Program-made: the position numbers and the translations under genes
NCBI RefSeq assembly: GCF_904424705.1
Contig: NZ_CAJGBF010000002.1
Location: 463,719 to 527,718, forward strand
DNA length: 64,000 bases
Direction: 5' to 3'
From: Rossellomorea arthrocnemi
Lineage (GTDB): Bacteria > Bacillota > Bacilli > Bacillales > Bacillaceae_B
Notes under the pieces: generated by a model
What the model saw: the letters and a program-made list of their open reading frames with translations, nothing else
Told to the model about the DNA's origin: nothing
Database searches by the model: none
Part shown: piece after piece, positions 36,595 to 46,269 of the stretch
How positions within the stretch are numbered: the first letter of the stretch is position 1
Layout of the letters: every line of letters starts with the position of its first letter

Positions 36595-39474
36595 TTACCA
36601 CCTGCCATCGATGCTTCCATCTTCTGTATCCGGATTTTCACTTTCTTCCGATACCACTTCGAAAATCGCCATGGCTTTAATATCAGGATTCTCATCTGAA
36701 ATAACAGTGATGGTCGTAACTCCACTATTCTCCGGGATTACTTTCCACTCCCCGCCTTCGCGAATGATGTCCACGACCCCATTTCCTGTATCTGTAATAC
36801 TTTTTATCTTTTGATTTGTCGCATTTTCAGGATTGAATAGTAAATGTGATAGGACGTCAAAATCTTCTCCCTCAAGAAGCAAGGTATACTTAGTTTTATT
36901 AAAGTCCAAACTTTCCAGTTTGACGACTCTGGACTTCACGATTACTTGAATTGTTTTTTTGTACTTCCCATTTTTGGTCTCTACCTCAACCACATCCACC
37001 CCTGGGGATAAACCGGTCATTTTATTCTCCTTGGATGAATTGACTTGTGTGTAGGAAGAGTTAATCAACTCATCATCACCCTTAAGAACCTTGACATTAT
37101 AGTTATTATTAGGCTTTCCAAAAGGGTATATATCGATATCGAATGACTTCGTTTCCCCTACATATAATTCGATCACGGAAGGAACACGTATTAAATCGTC
37201 ACCTTCTATCCAAATCGTTTTCCCAATCATGTAGTCATCGACCGCAAATCCACCATTCGCTTTAAGCTGGATTTCATTCTTGCCAAACATGTCGAGAGTC
37301 TTCAATTCCTGCAGCTTTATGCCTTCCCAGCCCTCTATTGGTTCATCCTCATTCAGAATTCGATACTCATACGTTACATCATTGCCTGGAACCCCGGCTG
37401 ATAGCTGAAATTCTGCCTCATTCGAAATAGAAGCTCCATCCTCCAGTACAGTCTTCGTCAAGGCATTCTGTACTGTCAAGGCAGGAATAAACGATAGAAC
37501 AGCCGTTGATCCATCCTTATACGTAATCATTAATTTAGTAGGTGCAGCCGTAAGTGCCCACACAGCGTTATTTGGGAAATCGTTATTCATCCCGGCTTCG
37601 AGTACCGATACGGTGGTCTCAGTTTGCCCTTGAATTCGAATCTTTTTGATGGTTCCGTTAGAAAAGCCGTCATAAGCATAATCTTTAAGGTTATGGAACT
37701 GTCTGGTTCGTACTTTTGCACTGATCTCATTTTGATCCGGGTTCAGGTTGCTGCTTACTTTTTGACCATATCTTGAATCAATGTAATATACTTTCGCCTG
37801 GGGCATCTTGACATTATTCACAGCCCAGACTGTCTTCATCTTTAAAGTCATCTCCAGTTTCGGTTGGGAAAATGTTCCATTTTCAAAGTTCGCCTTTTGA
37901 TTCACTTTAATGATAGCGGTTCTCTGACCACCTGCATTTTCAATGGAGACCCCTTTACTTTCCACCATGTCTACACCTTCAGGTAAAGGCTGGTGAATGG
38001 TGATTTCACTCAGGTTCCCCTTGGCATTTGGATTCACCAGGCCACCAAATTCCAGATGATACTGACCTGAAAATGAATTTGTATCGTTTCCTTCTTCAAT
38101 AATTAAATTGAATAACTCTTGATTGATCTTATTCAAATCAAGCTTTCCTGTTACGGATGCAGGTGCGTCATCTTTCACCTGGATTGTCACCGATTTTTTA
38201 TCGGTATATCTCCATGCAGTCTCTTCTGCCGTTTTATACTGTATTTTCAAATCTTTAAATGTATACGAGCCCCTGGACGTAAATTCGACGGGCAATGATA
38301 GTGTAATAGGCGAAGGAGCTCCTTGACCTGCTTCATACACACTTGAAAATGGTAAAAAGACGGAATGATTGACCACTTTATACTTATTCCGGTCCACCGT
38401 CACATTCTCCGGCAGTGGTACGACAATTTCCCCATCCAATTTGACTGAATTTAATTTGTTCGCCAATTTTTCAAATGCATCGGAGACACTTCCTTCACTT
38501 GCTTTGATGAAGCTGCCCGACGTTTGTTGGGCCAGCATTTCAAGATACCGGTCGTCCAAATCTCCTTCTCCATATCCAAGTGTGTGCATCGTGATTTTCT
38601 CGTTGTATATCTCCTTGGAGACTTCAAGGCCTTTTTGTTTAATCACCCCCTGCATTTGCTGACTATTTGTTTCCAAATCACCTGGATTGTACCATCCTGA
38701 ATGAAATGAAGTACCGTCCATTGAAAATGAAGGTATGTATAATGACTTCAACTTACTATTATCAGGAGAATATATTTTATGCAGCCACCGATTGTAACTG
38801 TATCGATTTTGGAAGTCGTATATTACCTGTTGGTCACTCTCGACGACACCTGTTTCGCTGCAAAATACGAGCCAATACTTTGTGCATACTTCTTTTTTTA
38901 CTTTTTCGACAGCAGTTGCAATCATGGGCTGTCCATCCGTTAAAAATACAATATATTTTTCATTAGGAGAATCTTTCAACATGTTTTTCGCAGCACGTAA
39001 AGGATCTGTATAGTTTGTGCCTCCATTAGCGGTGGTATGTAACATAGAAGTTTTAATGGCATCGAGGTCATTACTTAATGGAAGAATCGTTTCTATCTCT
39101 GAAGAAAAGGTAATGAGAGAAAAGCGGTCATTTTTTTGTTTGTTTTTCTCAAAGAATTGGACCGCATTAGTCAGTCCATTCTTTGCCTTTTGCATTTTAT
39201 CTTGCGTGCTATTCATCGAACCTGATTTATCAAAAACAAAGACTACATCAATCGGGGGACGGTTGGACTCCTTCACTTCACCTGACGGGATAATATTAAA
39301 GTCCAGTGAAGCCTTAGCGTTCCCTTCCACCGGCTTAACAATCACTTCTTGTGACGGCGTTACATTAAAATTAATACTCAAATCTGCATTTCCCTTGGCA
39401 TAGGCATGGGTTGATTGAACAATTAGTGTAAGAAAAAGGATGAATAAAAACGGAAATTTCGGTTGAATTCTCAT
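36595..39474 (-). CDS. Large secreted VWA-domain protein with Ig-like repeats (pilus-associated adhesin candidate)
   Basis: The 959-residue product has a signal peptide at residues 1-26 (cleavage after THAYA). ATG 39474 lies five bases after GAGGG. A tandem duplicated motif follows (GNADLSINFNVTPSQEV then GNAKASLDFNIIPSGEV). A von Willebrand A domain spans about 74-360, with MIDAS D82-x-S84-x-S86 and FLTDGQP. The C-terminal third looks like Ig-like/BIG2 modules (VPSVIELYVGETKSFDI; KYTLLLEGEDFDVLSHL). No LPxTG or membrane anchor is seen at the end. Its position against the minor pilin operon suggests a PilY1-type role at the pilus tip; not proven. Confidence 0.8.
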   Translation of the reverse strand: MRIQPKFPFLFILFLTLIVQSTHAYAKGNADLSINFNVTPSQEVIVKPVEGNAKASLDFNIIPSGEVKESNRPPIDVVFVFDKSGSMNSTQDKMQKAKNGLTNAVQFFEKNKQKNDRFSLITFSSEIETILPLSNDLDAIKTSMLHTTANGGTNYTDPLRAAKNMLKDSPNEKYIVFLTDGQPMIATAVEKVKKEVCTKYWLVFCSETGVVESDQQVIYDFQNRYSYNRWLHKIYSPDNSKLKSLYIPSFSMDGTSFHSGWYNPGDLETNSQQMQGVIKQKGLEVSKEIYNEKITMHTLGYGEGDLDDRYLEMLAQQTSGSFIKASEGSVSDAFEKLANKLNSVKLDGEIVVPLPENVTVDRNKYKVVNHSVFLPFSSVYEAGQGAPSPITLSLPVEFTSRGSYTFKDLKIQYKTAEETAWRYTDKKSVTIQVKDDAPASVTGKLDLNKINQELFNLIIEEGNDTNSFSGQYHLEFGGLVNPNAKGNLSEITIHQPLPEGVDMVESKGVSIENAGGQRTAIIKVNQKANFENGTFSQPKLEMTLKMKTVWAVNNVKMPQAKVYYIDSRYGQKVSSNLNPDQNEISAKVRTRQFHNLKDYAYDGFSNGTIKKIRIQGQTETTVSVLEAGMNNDFPNNAVWALTAAPTKLMITYKDGSTAVLSFIPALTVQNALTKTVLEDGASISNEAEFQLSAGVPGNDVTYEYRILNEDEPIEGWEGIKLQELKTLDMFGKNEIQLKANGGFAVDDYMIGKTIWIEGDDLIRVPSVIELYVGETKSFDIDIYPFGKPNNNYNVKVLKGDDELINSSYTQVNSSKENKMTGLSPGVDVVEVETKNGKYKKTIQVIVKSRVVKLESLDFNKTKYTLLLEGEDFDVLSHLLFNPENATNQKIKSITDTGNGVVDIIREGGEWKVIPENSGVTTITVISDENPDIKAMAIFEVVSEESENPDTEDGSIDGRW

Positions 39475-39562
39475 AATATCCCTCATTTGGTTATCCTATA
39501 ATACATTTATTATAACAATCTACAAACTATTTTAATAGGACTTAATGCTCAACGATCATTAA

Positions 39563-39597
39563 AAAAGGATGTCAATGGGTACATTAGACATCCTTTT
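39563..39597 (-). terminator. Terminator after the diguanylate cyclase gene
   Basis: AAAAGGATGTC pairs with GACATCCTTTT, with an inner ATG/CAT pair. It lies just after the stop of the GGDEF gene. Confidence 0.88.
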
Positions 39598-39599
39598 CA

Positions 39600-41312
39600 T
39601 CATTTCACATACTGAGCCACCCGATTCCGTCCCGCCTGCTTTGCTCCAGTATAAAGGGCACGGTCGGCATGACGAATCAGTGCCAGAGTATCATCTGCAT
39701 CTTCAGGTGCGGTCGATACCCCGATACTCGCTGTGATCCTGACCATCATCTGTTTGTTGGACTCGTCCAGGCTGTCATGGAGAGTGAACGGCTGATTGGC
39801 AATTGTACTCCTGACCTGTTCTGCGATTAGGAGTGCTTCTTTCCGTTCCGTGTCGGGAAGGAGGACCACAAATTCTTCCCCCCCGTATCGCGCAACCGTT
39901 CCTTTTGAACCAATCAGTGTCAGAAGACGGTCGGCAAGTTCTATCAGGATTTCGTTGCCGCTCTGATGACCGTAGTTGTCATTTATCACTTTAAAATGGT
40001 CCAGGTCCAGCATGATGAGTGACAGATTCCTTCTTTTACCAGCCTCGAGATTGTTATATTCCATTGAAAGAAGGTCTTCGAAGTACCGGTAATTGTAGAG
40101 GCCTGTGAGGGCACATCGCTCACTGTTTTTCTTCGTTCGTTCATGGTGCCTTGCATTGGCGATGGCAACTCCGAAATAAGAACATAATATATCGACGATC
40201 ATCAATTGGAACTTCTCATAGGCTTTCTTTTTGGAAGAAGCAAGAAGCAGGATTCCCCTCACCTTCTGGCTTCTGACGATGGGCACGCATAATACGCTTT
40301 CAACACCTTCCGGCATATAGCCTTCCGCGATGTCGGTCCATTCAGACCGGGAAGTATATAGGACGGATCTGCCCGTTTCCCACACCACACCGCTGATCCC
40401 CTGGTTTTTCTTTAGAGGGCGCAAATTGGTCGATTTCATTTCTCCATTTTCAACACGTCTAAGCAGTACTAACTCTTCTTCATGACAATCAAGAATATAC
40501 GCATATTCAACGGGCAGGGTTTCGATGATCTTTTCGATAAATATATCAAGGACTTCCGTGACTTTCAGGCTCTCCGTAAGTTGGTGACCGATTTCCCCGG
40601 CTTTCTGGAGATATTCATTGATCTTTTCTGAAGAGTTATAAAGCTTCAAAATGATTGAGAGACTGACAAAAGGTACACCGATCAGTAACGAAGCGATGGC
40701 TCCGAGTTCAAATGTTAAATAATAGAGTGATAGAGAAAGAGGGAACATGATCATATTTGCGGTAAAGTCCCATACGAAATCCTTACTGTAAAAACGCACA
40801 TCGTTATTGGCCACGTAATGATGATAGATTAGGAGGAGTATCTGATTGATCATAATAGATACGACCTGATAGCACAGGATTGGGAAGATCAATTGACTGA
40901 GTTCCCGTTCAGCGATTTCCCCTCCCAGCATAAAATAGATTAAACCACTGATGCATGAAACCAAAAAAAACATCAATGAATTTAAAGGGATTCTGTGCCA
41001 GTCATTTTTCGTCACCCTAAGCCTTATTAGTAACGGAATGATTGAGAACTGCATGAGGACGATTTCAATAAATAGTCCATACTTGATGAAACCGACGAGG
41101 GTTACCCACTGGATGAAGAATATGGTCGCCCCGTTGATCACGATGGGCATGAGAGGGATAAAAGTAGCAAATGCCACTAATGTAATAAACTCCAACTCAT
41201 TTCCTGCAATATTTTCAGGGGGATAATATTGATATGTAAAATACAACCCTGCCGGTACAACAGCCAGCCACGCCAGCAATATGTACAGCTTTCTCTTTAA
41301 CGGTAACGTCAT
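39600..41312 (-). CDS. Membrane diguanylate cyclase (MASE-like + GAF + GGDEF)
   Basis: The 570-residue product makes c-di-GMP from two GTP. The N-terminus has about six membrane helices (residues 8-225), a likely sensor. A GAF domain spans about 250-390 (TLPVEYAYILDCHEEELVL, GVESVLCVPIVRSQKVRGILLL). The GGDEF domain (from about 405) has an intact active site RYGGEEFVVLLPD at 475-487. The inhibitory I-site RxxD expected five residues before GGEEF is absent (SKGT), so feedback inhibition may be lacking. It lies between the pilus locus and folC with its own promoter and terminator. PilB with its MshEN motifs is the obvious candidate target. Confidence 0.9.
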   Translation of the reverse strand: MTLPLKRKLYILLAWLAVVPAGLYFTYQYYPPENIAGNELEFITLVAFATFIPLMPIVINGATIFFIQWVTLVGFIKYGLFIEIVLMQFSIIPLLIRLRVTKNDWHRIPLNSLMFFLVSCISGLIYFMLGGEIAERELSQLIFPILCYQVVSIMINQILLLIYHHYVANNDVRFYSKDFVWDFTANMIMFPLSLSLYYLTFELGAIASLLIGVPFVSLSIILKLYNSSEKINEYLQKAGEIGHQLTESLKVTEVLDIFIEKIIETLPVEYAYILDCHEEELVLLRRVENGEMKSTNLRPLKKNQGISGVVWETGRSVLYTSRSEWTDIAEGYMPEGVESVLCVPIVRSQKVRGILLLASSKKKAYEKFQLMIVDILCSYFGVAIANARHHERTKKNSERCALTGLYNYRYFEDLLSMEYNNLEAGKRRNLSLIMLDLDHFKVINDNYGHQSGNEILIELADRLLTLIGSKGTVARYGGEEFVVLLPDTERKEALLIAEQVRSTIANQPFTLHDSLDESNKQMMVRITASIGVSTAPEDADDTLALIRHADRALYTGAKQAGRNRVAQYVK

Positions 41313-41354
41313 ATCTATCCCCCATAGGTTTTTTTATAAACTTAATATAGTCTG

Positions 41355-41383
41355 ATCATACTATACTAGTTAAATAGTCACAA
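41355..41383 (-). promoter_or_regulatory. Sigma-A promoter of the diguanylate cyclase gene
   Basis: On the minus strand: -35 TTGTGA at 41383-41378, a 17-base spacer, and -10 TATGAT at 41360-41355. It lies about 43 bases before the start codon. Confidence 0.55.
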
Positions 41384-41422
41384 GTTTAAGAATATTTTAT
41401 CAAAGCACCAGAATAAAGTCAC

Positions 41423-42736
41423 TTACTTTTTTCTGTTCTTTCCGATTAAAGGAAGTAAATATGGTTTTACTTCGGATAAAAAGTATAAAGAGCCTGTAAT
41501 GAGCAGGACTTCATCTTCCTGCATGGACGAAATTTTATTCTCAAGGTAATCTTTCCAATTATGAACTTCAGCCTTATTAGGGTGGGAAGATACTTCATAT
41601 AACTCTTCGACGGATGCAACTCTCGGAAAGTCAAAGCTCGTGAAACCTATTGAATCCACTGCCTCTTCCAATTGAGTGATCATTGGTTTCAATTCTTTGT
41701 CATGCAGCGCCGAGAAAAGAACGGTTACTCTTTTATGAAGGAAGCGATCCTTAATCGTTTTCACCAGGGCAGCTACACCTTCGGGATTATGGGCACCATC
41801 GATGTAAATCTCCCGAATGTCTGATAAAGCTTCCATTCTCCCCGGCCAGGAGGCTCTTTTCAATCCAGCTTTGATATGTTCCGGTGCTATTTTCATCTCC
41901 TGATTTTTCACAAGGAGATCGATCGCCTTGATGGCAATGGCTGCATTATTGATTTGATGGTTTCCAATCATGGAGAGCTCAAACGTATCATGTTGCAGAA
42001 GAGATATGTACTCGAATCTCTCCCCCTTCTCTAGTAAGGCAATACGTTTTACTGAGAAATCCTGTCCAAGTTGAAATAAATCACTCTTCATTTCAAGAGC
42101 TGTTTCCTCAATTACCTTTACTGCTTCCGGTTGATGGACCCCTGAAATGACCGGAACATTAGGTTTGATGATCCCTGCTTTCTCAAAGGCGATATCTTCC
42201 ATTCTATTTCCAAGAAACTGCATATGATCCATTCCGATACTCGTAATCACGGAAAGCATTGGGGTGATGACATTGGTGGAATCAAGTCTTCCCCCAAGTC
42301 CGACCTCATAAAGGACCAGATCAACGGGTTTCAGTTCGGCAAAATAATAAAAGCTCATGGCTGTAATGACTTCAAATTCAGAGGGTCCCCCCCATTCCGA
42401 TTGCTCCATACTCTCGGCAATGGGCTTAATCTTATCTACAAGCAGTGTTAAGTCCTCATCGCTAACAGGCTCTCCGTTGATGCTGATTCGTTCATTGAAT
42501 CGTTCAAAATAGGGAGAGGTAAACGTTCCAACTGTGTAACCTGCTTCCTGCAACACATTCCTCAGATAGGTAACGGTGGACCCTTTTCCATTCGTTCCAC
42601 CGATGTGAACCGTTTTACGTTTTTGATGGGGGTTCCCGAGTTTCTCCAAGAGGTGATTCATCCGCATCAGCCCTGGCTTGATTCCAAGTCTGAGCCTTGA
42701 GTGTATCCATTCGACGGCTTGTTCATAATTCAACAA
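41423..42736 (-). CDS. folC: Folylpolyglutamate / dihydrofolate synthase FolC
   Basis: Adds glutamate to folates. The product has the P-loop HIGGTNGKGSTVTYL, the family segment FTSPYFERFNERISING and YEVGLGGRLDSTNV, and the C-terminal DGAHNPEGV. The start is uncertain: TTG 42736 has GGGAG eight bases upstream (437 residues). GTGs at 42745 and 42751 are in frame but have weak Shine-Dalgarno sites. It lies downstream of valS as in B. subtilis, behind a terminator. Confidence 0.96.
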   Translation of the reverse strand: MLNYEQAVEWIHSRLRLGIKPGLMRMNHLLEKLGNPHQKRKTVHIGGTNGKGSTVTYLRNVLQEAGYTVGTFTSPYFERFNERISINGEPVSDEDLTLLVDKIKPIAESMEQSEWGGPSEFEVITAMSFYYFAELKPVDLVLYEVGLGGRLDSTNVITPMLSVITSIGMDHMQFLGNRMEDIAFEKAGIIKPNVPVISGVHQPEAVKVIEETALEMKSDLFQLGQDFSVKRIALLEKGERFEYISLLQHDTFELSMIGNHQINNAAIAIKAIDLLVKNQEMKIAPEHIKAGLKRASWPGRMEALSDIREIYIDGAHNPEGVAALVKTIKDRFLHKRVTVLFSALHDKELKPMITQLEEAVDSIGFTSFDFPRVASVEELYEVSSHPNKAEVHNWKDYLENKISSMQEDEVLLITGSLYFLSEVKPYLLPLIGKNRKK

Positions 42737-42765
42737 TTCTTTCACTCCCACTTAGGTTTCATTAG

Positions 42766-42838
42766 AAAAAGGGCCCCAATCCGGCCTGACTGTTGGAGGA
42801 TTCACCACCCTATCAATCAGACCTGATTCAAAAGCCCT
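42766..42838 (-). terminator. Long hairpin terminator between valS and folC
   Basis: On the minus strand AGGGC, GAATC and GGTCTGATTG pair in order with CAGTCAGGCC, GGATT and GCCCT (two G-T pairs), followed by TTTTTCT. It probably reduces read-through from valS into folC. Confidence 0.75.
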
Positions 42839-42866
42839 CTTCTCACCCTCTATTCAATCAATGGCA

Positions 42867-45518
42867 CTAAACGGATTTAAGCTCTTCGATTCTGGCTTTC
42901 ACAGTCGCTTGCTTCTCTAAATAATCTTTTTCTTTCTCTTTTTCCTCATCTACTACTTTCTGAGGGGCTTTGCTTACAAACTTTTCGTTGTTAAGCTTAC
43001 CTTGAACACGGGAAACTTCCTTCGTCCATTTCTCCAGTTCTTTTTGAAGTCGTGCGATTTCTTCTTCAATATTGATCAGCCCCTCCAATGGAAGGTACAG
43101 ATCCACGCCTGTCACAACGGCCGTCATCGCTTTTTCAGGTGCTTCTAAATCTGTGCCCATTTCAAGCCTCTCCGGGTTACAGAATTTCTCGATATACGAT
43201 TTGTTCTTTTCGATTATTGTTAAGGTATGTGCATCTTTTGCTTTCAGCATTAAGTTGATTTGTTTGCTCATTGGCGTGTTCACCTCAGCACGTACATTTC
43301 GCACTGCACGGATGATGTCAACAAGAAGCTTCATTTCTTCTGCAGCCGCTTGATCCGTAAGCTCTGTTTGAACCTCCGGCCATGCTGCAACTGTAATTGA
43401 TTCGCCTTGATGCGGCAAGTTCTGCCATATTTCCTCGGTAATAAACGGCATGAATGGGTGTAAGAGTCTCATGGTGTTGTCAAGAACATAAGCAAGAATC
43501 GAACGGGTCGTCTTCTTCGCTGCTTCGTCTTCACCATATAGAGGGAGTTTCGCCATTTCGATATACCAATCACAGAAATCATCCCAGATGAAATTGTAAA
43601 GTATGCGTCCCACTTCACCGAATTCATATCGTTCAGCTAACCGTGTCACTGTCTCAATTGTTTCGTTTAATCGGGTAAGGATCCACTTGTCCGCAACGGA
43701 TTTTTCACCTGATAAATCGATTTCGTCATATGACATACCATCCATATTCATCAGGGCAAAACGGGATGCATTCCAAATCTTGTTCGCAAAGTTCCAAACA
43801 GACTCCACTTTTTCAAATGAGAAACGAAGATCCTGACCCGGTGAGCTTCCCGTCGTCAGGAAGTAGCGAAGTGAATCGGACCCGTATTTTTCGATGACGT
43901 CCATCGGGTCTACACCATTACCTAGTGATTTACTCATCTTACGTCCATCGGCATCCCGGACTAATCCATGAATAAGAACGTCTTTGAATGGTCTTTCACC
44001 AGTAAACTCTAATCCTTGGAAAATCATTCGGGATACCCAGAATCCGATAATATCGTATCCTGTCACTAGTGTATTGGTTGGATAGTAACGCTTAAAGTCT
44101 TCTGCACTGACATCCGGCCACCCCATTGTTGAGAATGGCCATAGTGCTGAACTAAACCAAGTATCTAATACATCTTCTTCTTGTGTCCAATTTTCAATGT
44201 CTTTTGGAGCTTCCTTCCCTACATACACTTCACCGGTTTCATTGTGGTACCATGCCGGTATTCTGTGTCCCCACCAAAGTTGACGTGAAATACACCAGTC
44301 ACGGGTGTTTTCCATCCAGCGTAGGTAAGAAGTTTCAAAACGATCAGGAACAAAATTAACCTTGTTTTCAGCTTCTTGAAGCTTAACTGCTTCTTTAGCT
44401 AATGGGTCCATTTTGACGAACCATTGAGTAGAAAGATACGGCTCAACTACAGCCCCACTTCGCTCCGAATGCCCAACCGAATGCATATGCTCTTCAATCT
44501 TGAACAATACCCCGGAGTCTTGAAGGTCCTTCACAATTTGCTTTCTGCAGACAAAACGGTCCATACCATTATATTTGTCTGCTTTCTCATTCATCGTGCC
44601 ATCTTCGTTCATCACAAGAATACGTTCCAGATTGTGACGATTACCGATTTCGAAGTCATTCGGATCATGGGCAGGTGTGATTTTCACAGCACCTGAACCA
44701 AATTCCATATCCACATAATCATCCCCGACGATCGGGATTTCACGCCCTACGATTGGAAGGATAACGGTTTTACCGATTAAGTGCTTGTAGCGATCATCTT
44801 CAGGATGTACGGCAACGGCAGAGTCTCCAAGCATCGTTTCAGGTCGGGTTGTCGCAATTTCAATGTGTCCGCTTCCGTCTGTTAATGGATATCTCATATG
44901 ATAGAATGCACCTTGAACATCCTTATGAATAACTTCGATATCCGATAAGGCTGTTTTCGTCGCAGGGTCCCAGTTGATGATGTACTCCCCGCGATAGATC
45001 AAGCCCTTATTATAAAGATCGATAAATACCTTCTGAACGGCATCCGATAACCCCTCATCAAGAGTGAAACGTTCACGGCTGTAATCAAGGCCCAATCCCA
45101 CCTTAGCCCATTGCTGACGAATGTGCTCGGCATATTCTTCCTTCCATTTCCACGTTTCTTCCACGAATTTCTCACGGCCGAGGTCATAGCGTGAAATCCC
45201 CTGGCTGCGCAGTTTTTCATCTACTTTCGCCTGTGTAGCAATTCCTGCATGGTCCATTCCCGGTAACCAAAGTACATCGTATCCTTGCATCCGTTTCATT
45301 CTGGTCAGGATATCCTGCAACGCTGTATCCCATGCGTGACCAAGGTGAAGCTTCCCTGTTACGTTCGGCGGAGGGATGACGATGGTGTAAGGCTCTTTCT
45401 CCTTATCATTTGTCGCTTCAAAGTACTTCCCTTCGAGCCACCATTTGTATCTGCCCTGCTCAATGGCATTCGGATCATATTTAGTCGGCATTGATAATTG
45501 TTGATCTTGAGTTTCCAT
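42867..45518 (-). CDS. valS: Valyl-tRNA synthetase
   Basis: Charges tRNA-Val. The 883-residue product has the class I signatures [15 protein letters not shown] (HIGH) and [11 protein letters not shown] (KMSKS). An editing domain lies between, and a C-terminal coiled coil follows ([18 protein letters not shown]). ATG 45518 lies seven bases after AGGAGG. Expression is under the T-box immediately upstream. Confidence 0.99.
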   Translation of the reverse strand: METQDQQLSMPTKYDPNAIEQGRYKWWLEGKYFEATNDKEKEPYTIVIPPPNVTGKLHLGHAWDTALQDILTRMKRMQGYDVLWLPGMDHAGIATQAKVDEKLRSQGISRYDLGREKFVEETWKWKEEYAEHIRQQWAKVGLGLDYSRERFTLDEGLSDAVQKVFIDLYNKGLIYRGEYIINWDPATKTALSDIEVIHKDVQGAFYHMRYPLTDGSGHIEIATTRPETMLGDSAVAVHPEDDRYKHLIGKTVILPIVGREIPIVGDDYVDMEFGSGAVKITPAHDPNDFEIGNRHNLERILVMNEDGTMNEKADKYNGMDRFVCRKQIVKDLQDSGVLFKIEEHMHSVGHSERSGAVVEPYLSTQWFVKMDPLAKEAVKLQEAENKVNFVPDRFETSYLRWMENTRDWCISRQLWWGHRIPAWYHNETGEVYVGKEAPKDIENWTQEEDVLDTWFSSALWPFSTMGWPDVSAEDFKRYYPTNTLVTGYDIIGFWVSRMIFQGLEFTGERPFKDVLIHGLVRDADGRKMSKSLGNGVDPMDVIEKYGSDSLRYFLTTGSSPGQDLRFSFEKVESVWNFANKIWNASRFALMNMDGMSYDEIDLSGEKSVADKWILTRLNETIETVTRLAERYEFGEVGRILYNFIWDDFCDWYIEMAKLPLYGEDEAAKKTTRSILAYVLDNTMRLLHPFMPFITEEIWQNLPHQGESITVAAWPEVQTELTDQAAAEEMKLLVDIIRAVRNVRAEVNTPMSKQINLMLKAKDAHTLTIIEKNKSYIEKFCNPERLEMGTDLEAPEKAMTAVVTGVDLYLPLEGLINIEEEIARLQKELEKWTKEVSRVQGKLNNEKFVSKAPQKVVDEEKEKEKDYLEKQATVKARIEELKSV

Positions 45519-45570
45519 GTGATTTCCTCCTATATCATCGTGTGAATAAGTAAACTTTTCAAAAAAATAA

Positions 45571-45810
45571 AAAAATCCCCCGTCCTATGAAAAGGACGAA
45601 GGATTCCATTCGCGGTACCACCTTTTTTCTCAGGAGAAAAATAAACCTCCTGAACTCTCGACGGATATAACGGCTTTTAACCGGTTTCTACTACTGAATT
45701 TCATAGAAACAGCTCTTCAGGCGACCTTCCACTGACTTAACCTAGAAAATCTCTCAGCAAACGATTTTCTTCTCTGAAAGTAAGGATCAATGTACTCTTC
45801 CTGTTCATTG
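45571..45810 (-). ncRNA. T-box leader of valS (GUC specifier)
   Basis: The conserved T-box AGGTGGTACCGCG lies at 45623-45611 (minus). Stem I closes with AACAG (45805-45801 read on minus) and CTGTT (45712-45708). The specifier is GUC (Val) at 45725-45723 in the context GGAAGGTCGCC. Stem III is CAGGAG/CTCCTG. The terminator pairs AATCC and CGTCC with GGACG and GGATT at 45605-45574, followed by TTTTTTT. Uncharged tRNA-Val should stabilise the antiterminator and switch valS on. Confidence 0.95.
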
Positions 45811-45839
45811 CTTTTCATTATTATTTATTTACTCATTAT

Positions 45840-45867
45840 AGTATAGGATAAGATAAACTTTCGTCAA
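45840..45867 (-). promoter_or_regulatory. Promoter of the valS T-box transcript
   Basis: On the minus strand: -35 TTGACG at 45867-45862, a 16-base spacer, and -10 TATACT at 45845-45840. Confidence 0.6.
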
Positions 45868-45981
45868 TCATTATTAGCCAATTCATTAAAAAATATTCAT
45901 TTCGCCTATACGTAGGCACAATTCCATCCTGGTTTCATAAGATAAAGTAGTGACTATACCCAGGAAAGTGAGTGGACGATT

Positions 45982-46170
45982 ATGAAAAAAATCAATCAGT
46001 ACACCCTGCAGAAATGGATGGGGAACGCCCGGTTAATATGTAAGCAATTCATTATACCTTTTACGATTTTTCAAGGGATCCGCACCATTTTGCTCCCAAC
46101 CACTTTTGACGTCCTTCTGTTAACCCTGTTTATCGGTATTGGCCTCGCCATTTACTTTGATTGGATTTAA
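45982..46170 (+). CDS. Small membrane protein, possibly YszA-like
   Basis: The 62-residue product has a basic start (MKKINQYTLQKWMGNARLICKQF) and one or two hydrophobic helices (residues 24-60). It is the only plus-strand gene between valS and hemA and ends directly in a terminator whose stem begins at its stop codon. The Shine-Dalgarno (GAGTGG) is weak. B. subtilis has a small gene, which I recall as yszA, at this place; I could not compare the sequences. No function is known. Confidence 0.7.
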   Translation: MKKINQYTLQKWMGNARLICKQFIIPFTIFQGIRTILLPTTFDVLLLTLFIGIGLAIYFDWI

Positions 46171-46203
46171 AGAACTGACGAAAGATGGATTCGTCAGTTC
46201 TTT
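46169..46203 (+). terminator. Terminator after the small membrane protein gene
   Basis: A perfect 14-bp stem, AAAGAACTGACGAA with TTCGTCAGTTCTTT, is followed by a run of T. It also works for ysxE on the other side, though with a weaker tail. Confidence 0.92.
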
Positions 46204-46269
46204 TTTTGGCTCTTAACACAAAAATTGTTTTATTCATAACTTTTAAAGCGTAAAGAAAAACAGCCATTT

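Noticed and set aside
39600..41312. Possible c-di-GMP riboswitch near the cyclase or pil operons
   Set aside because: No sequence resembling the conserved core of a GEMM-type riboswitch was seen in the leaders of these genes.
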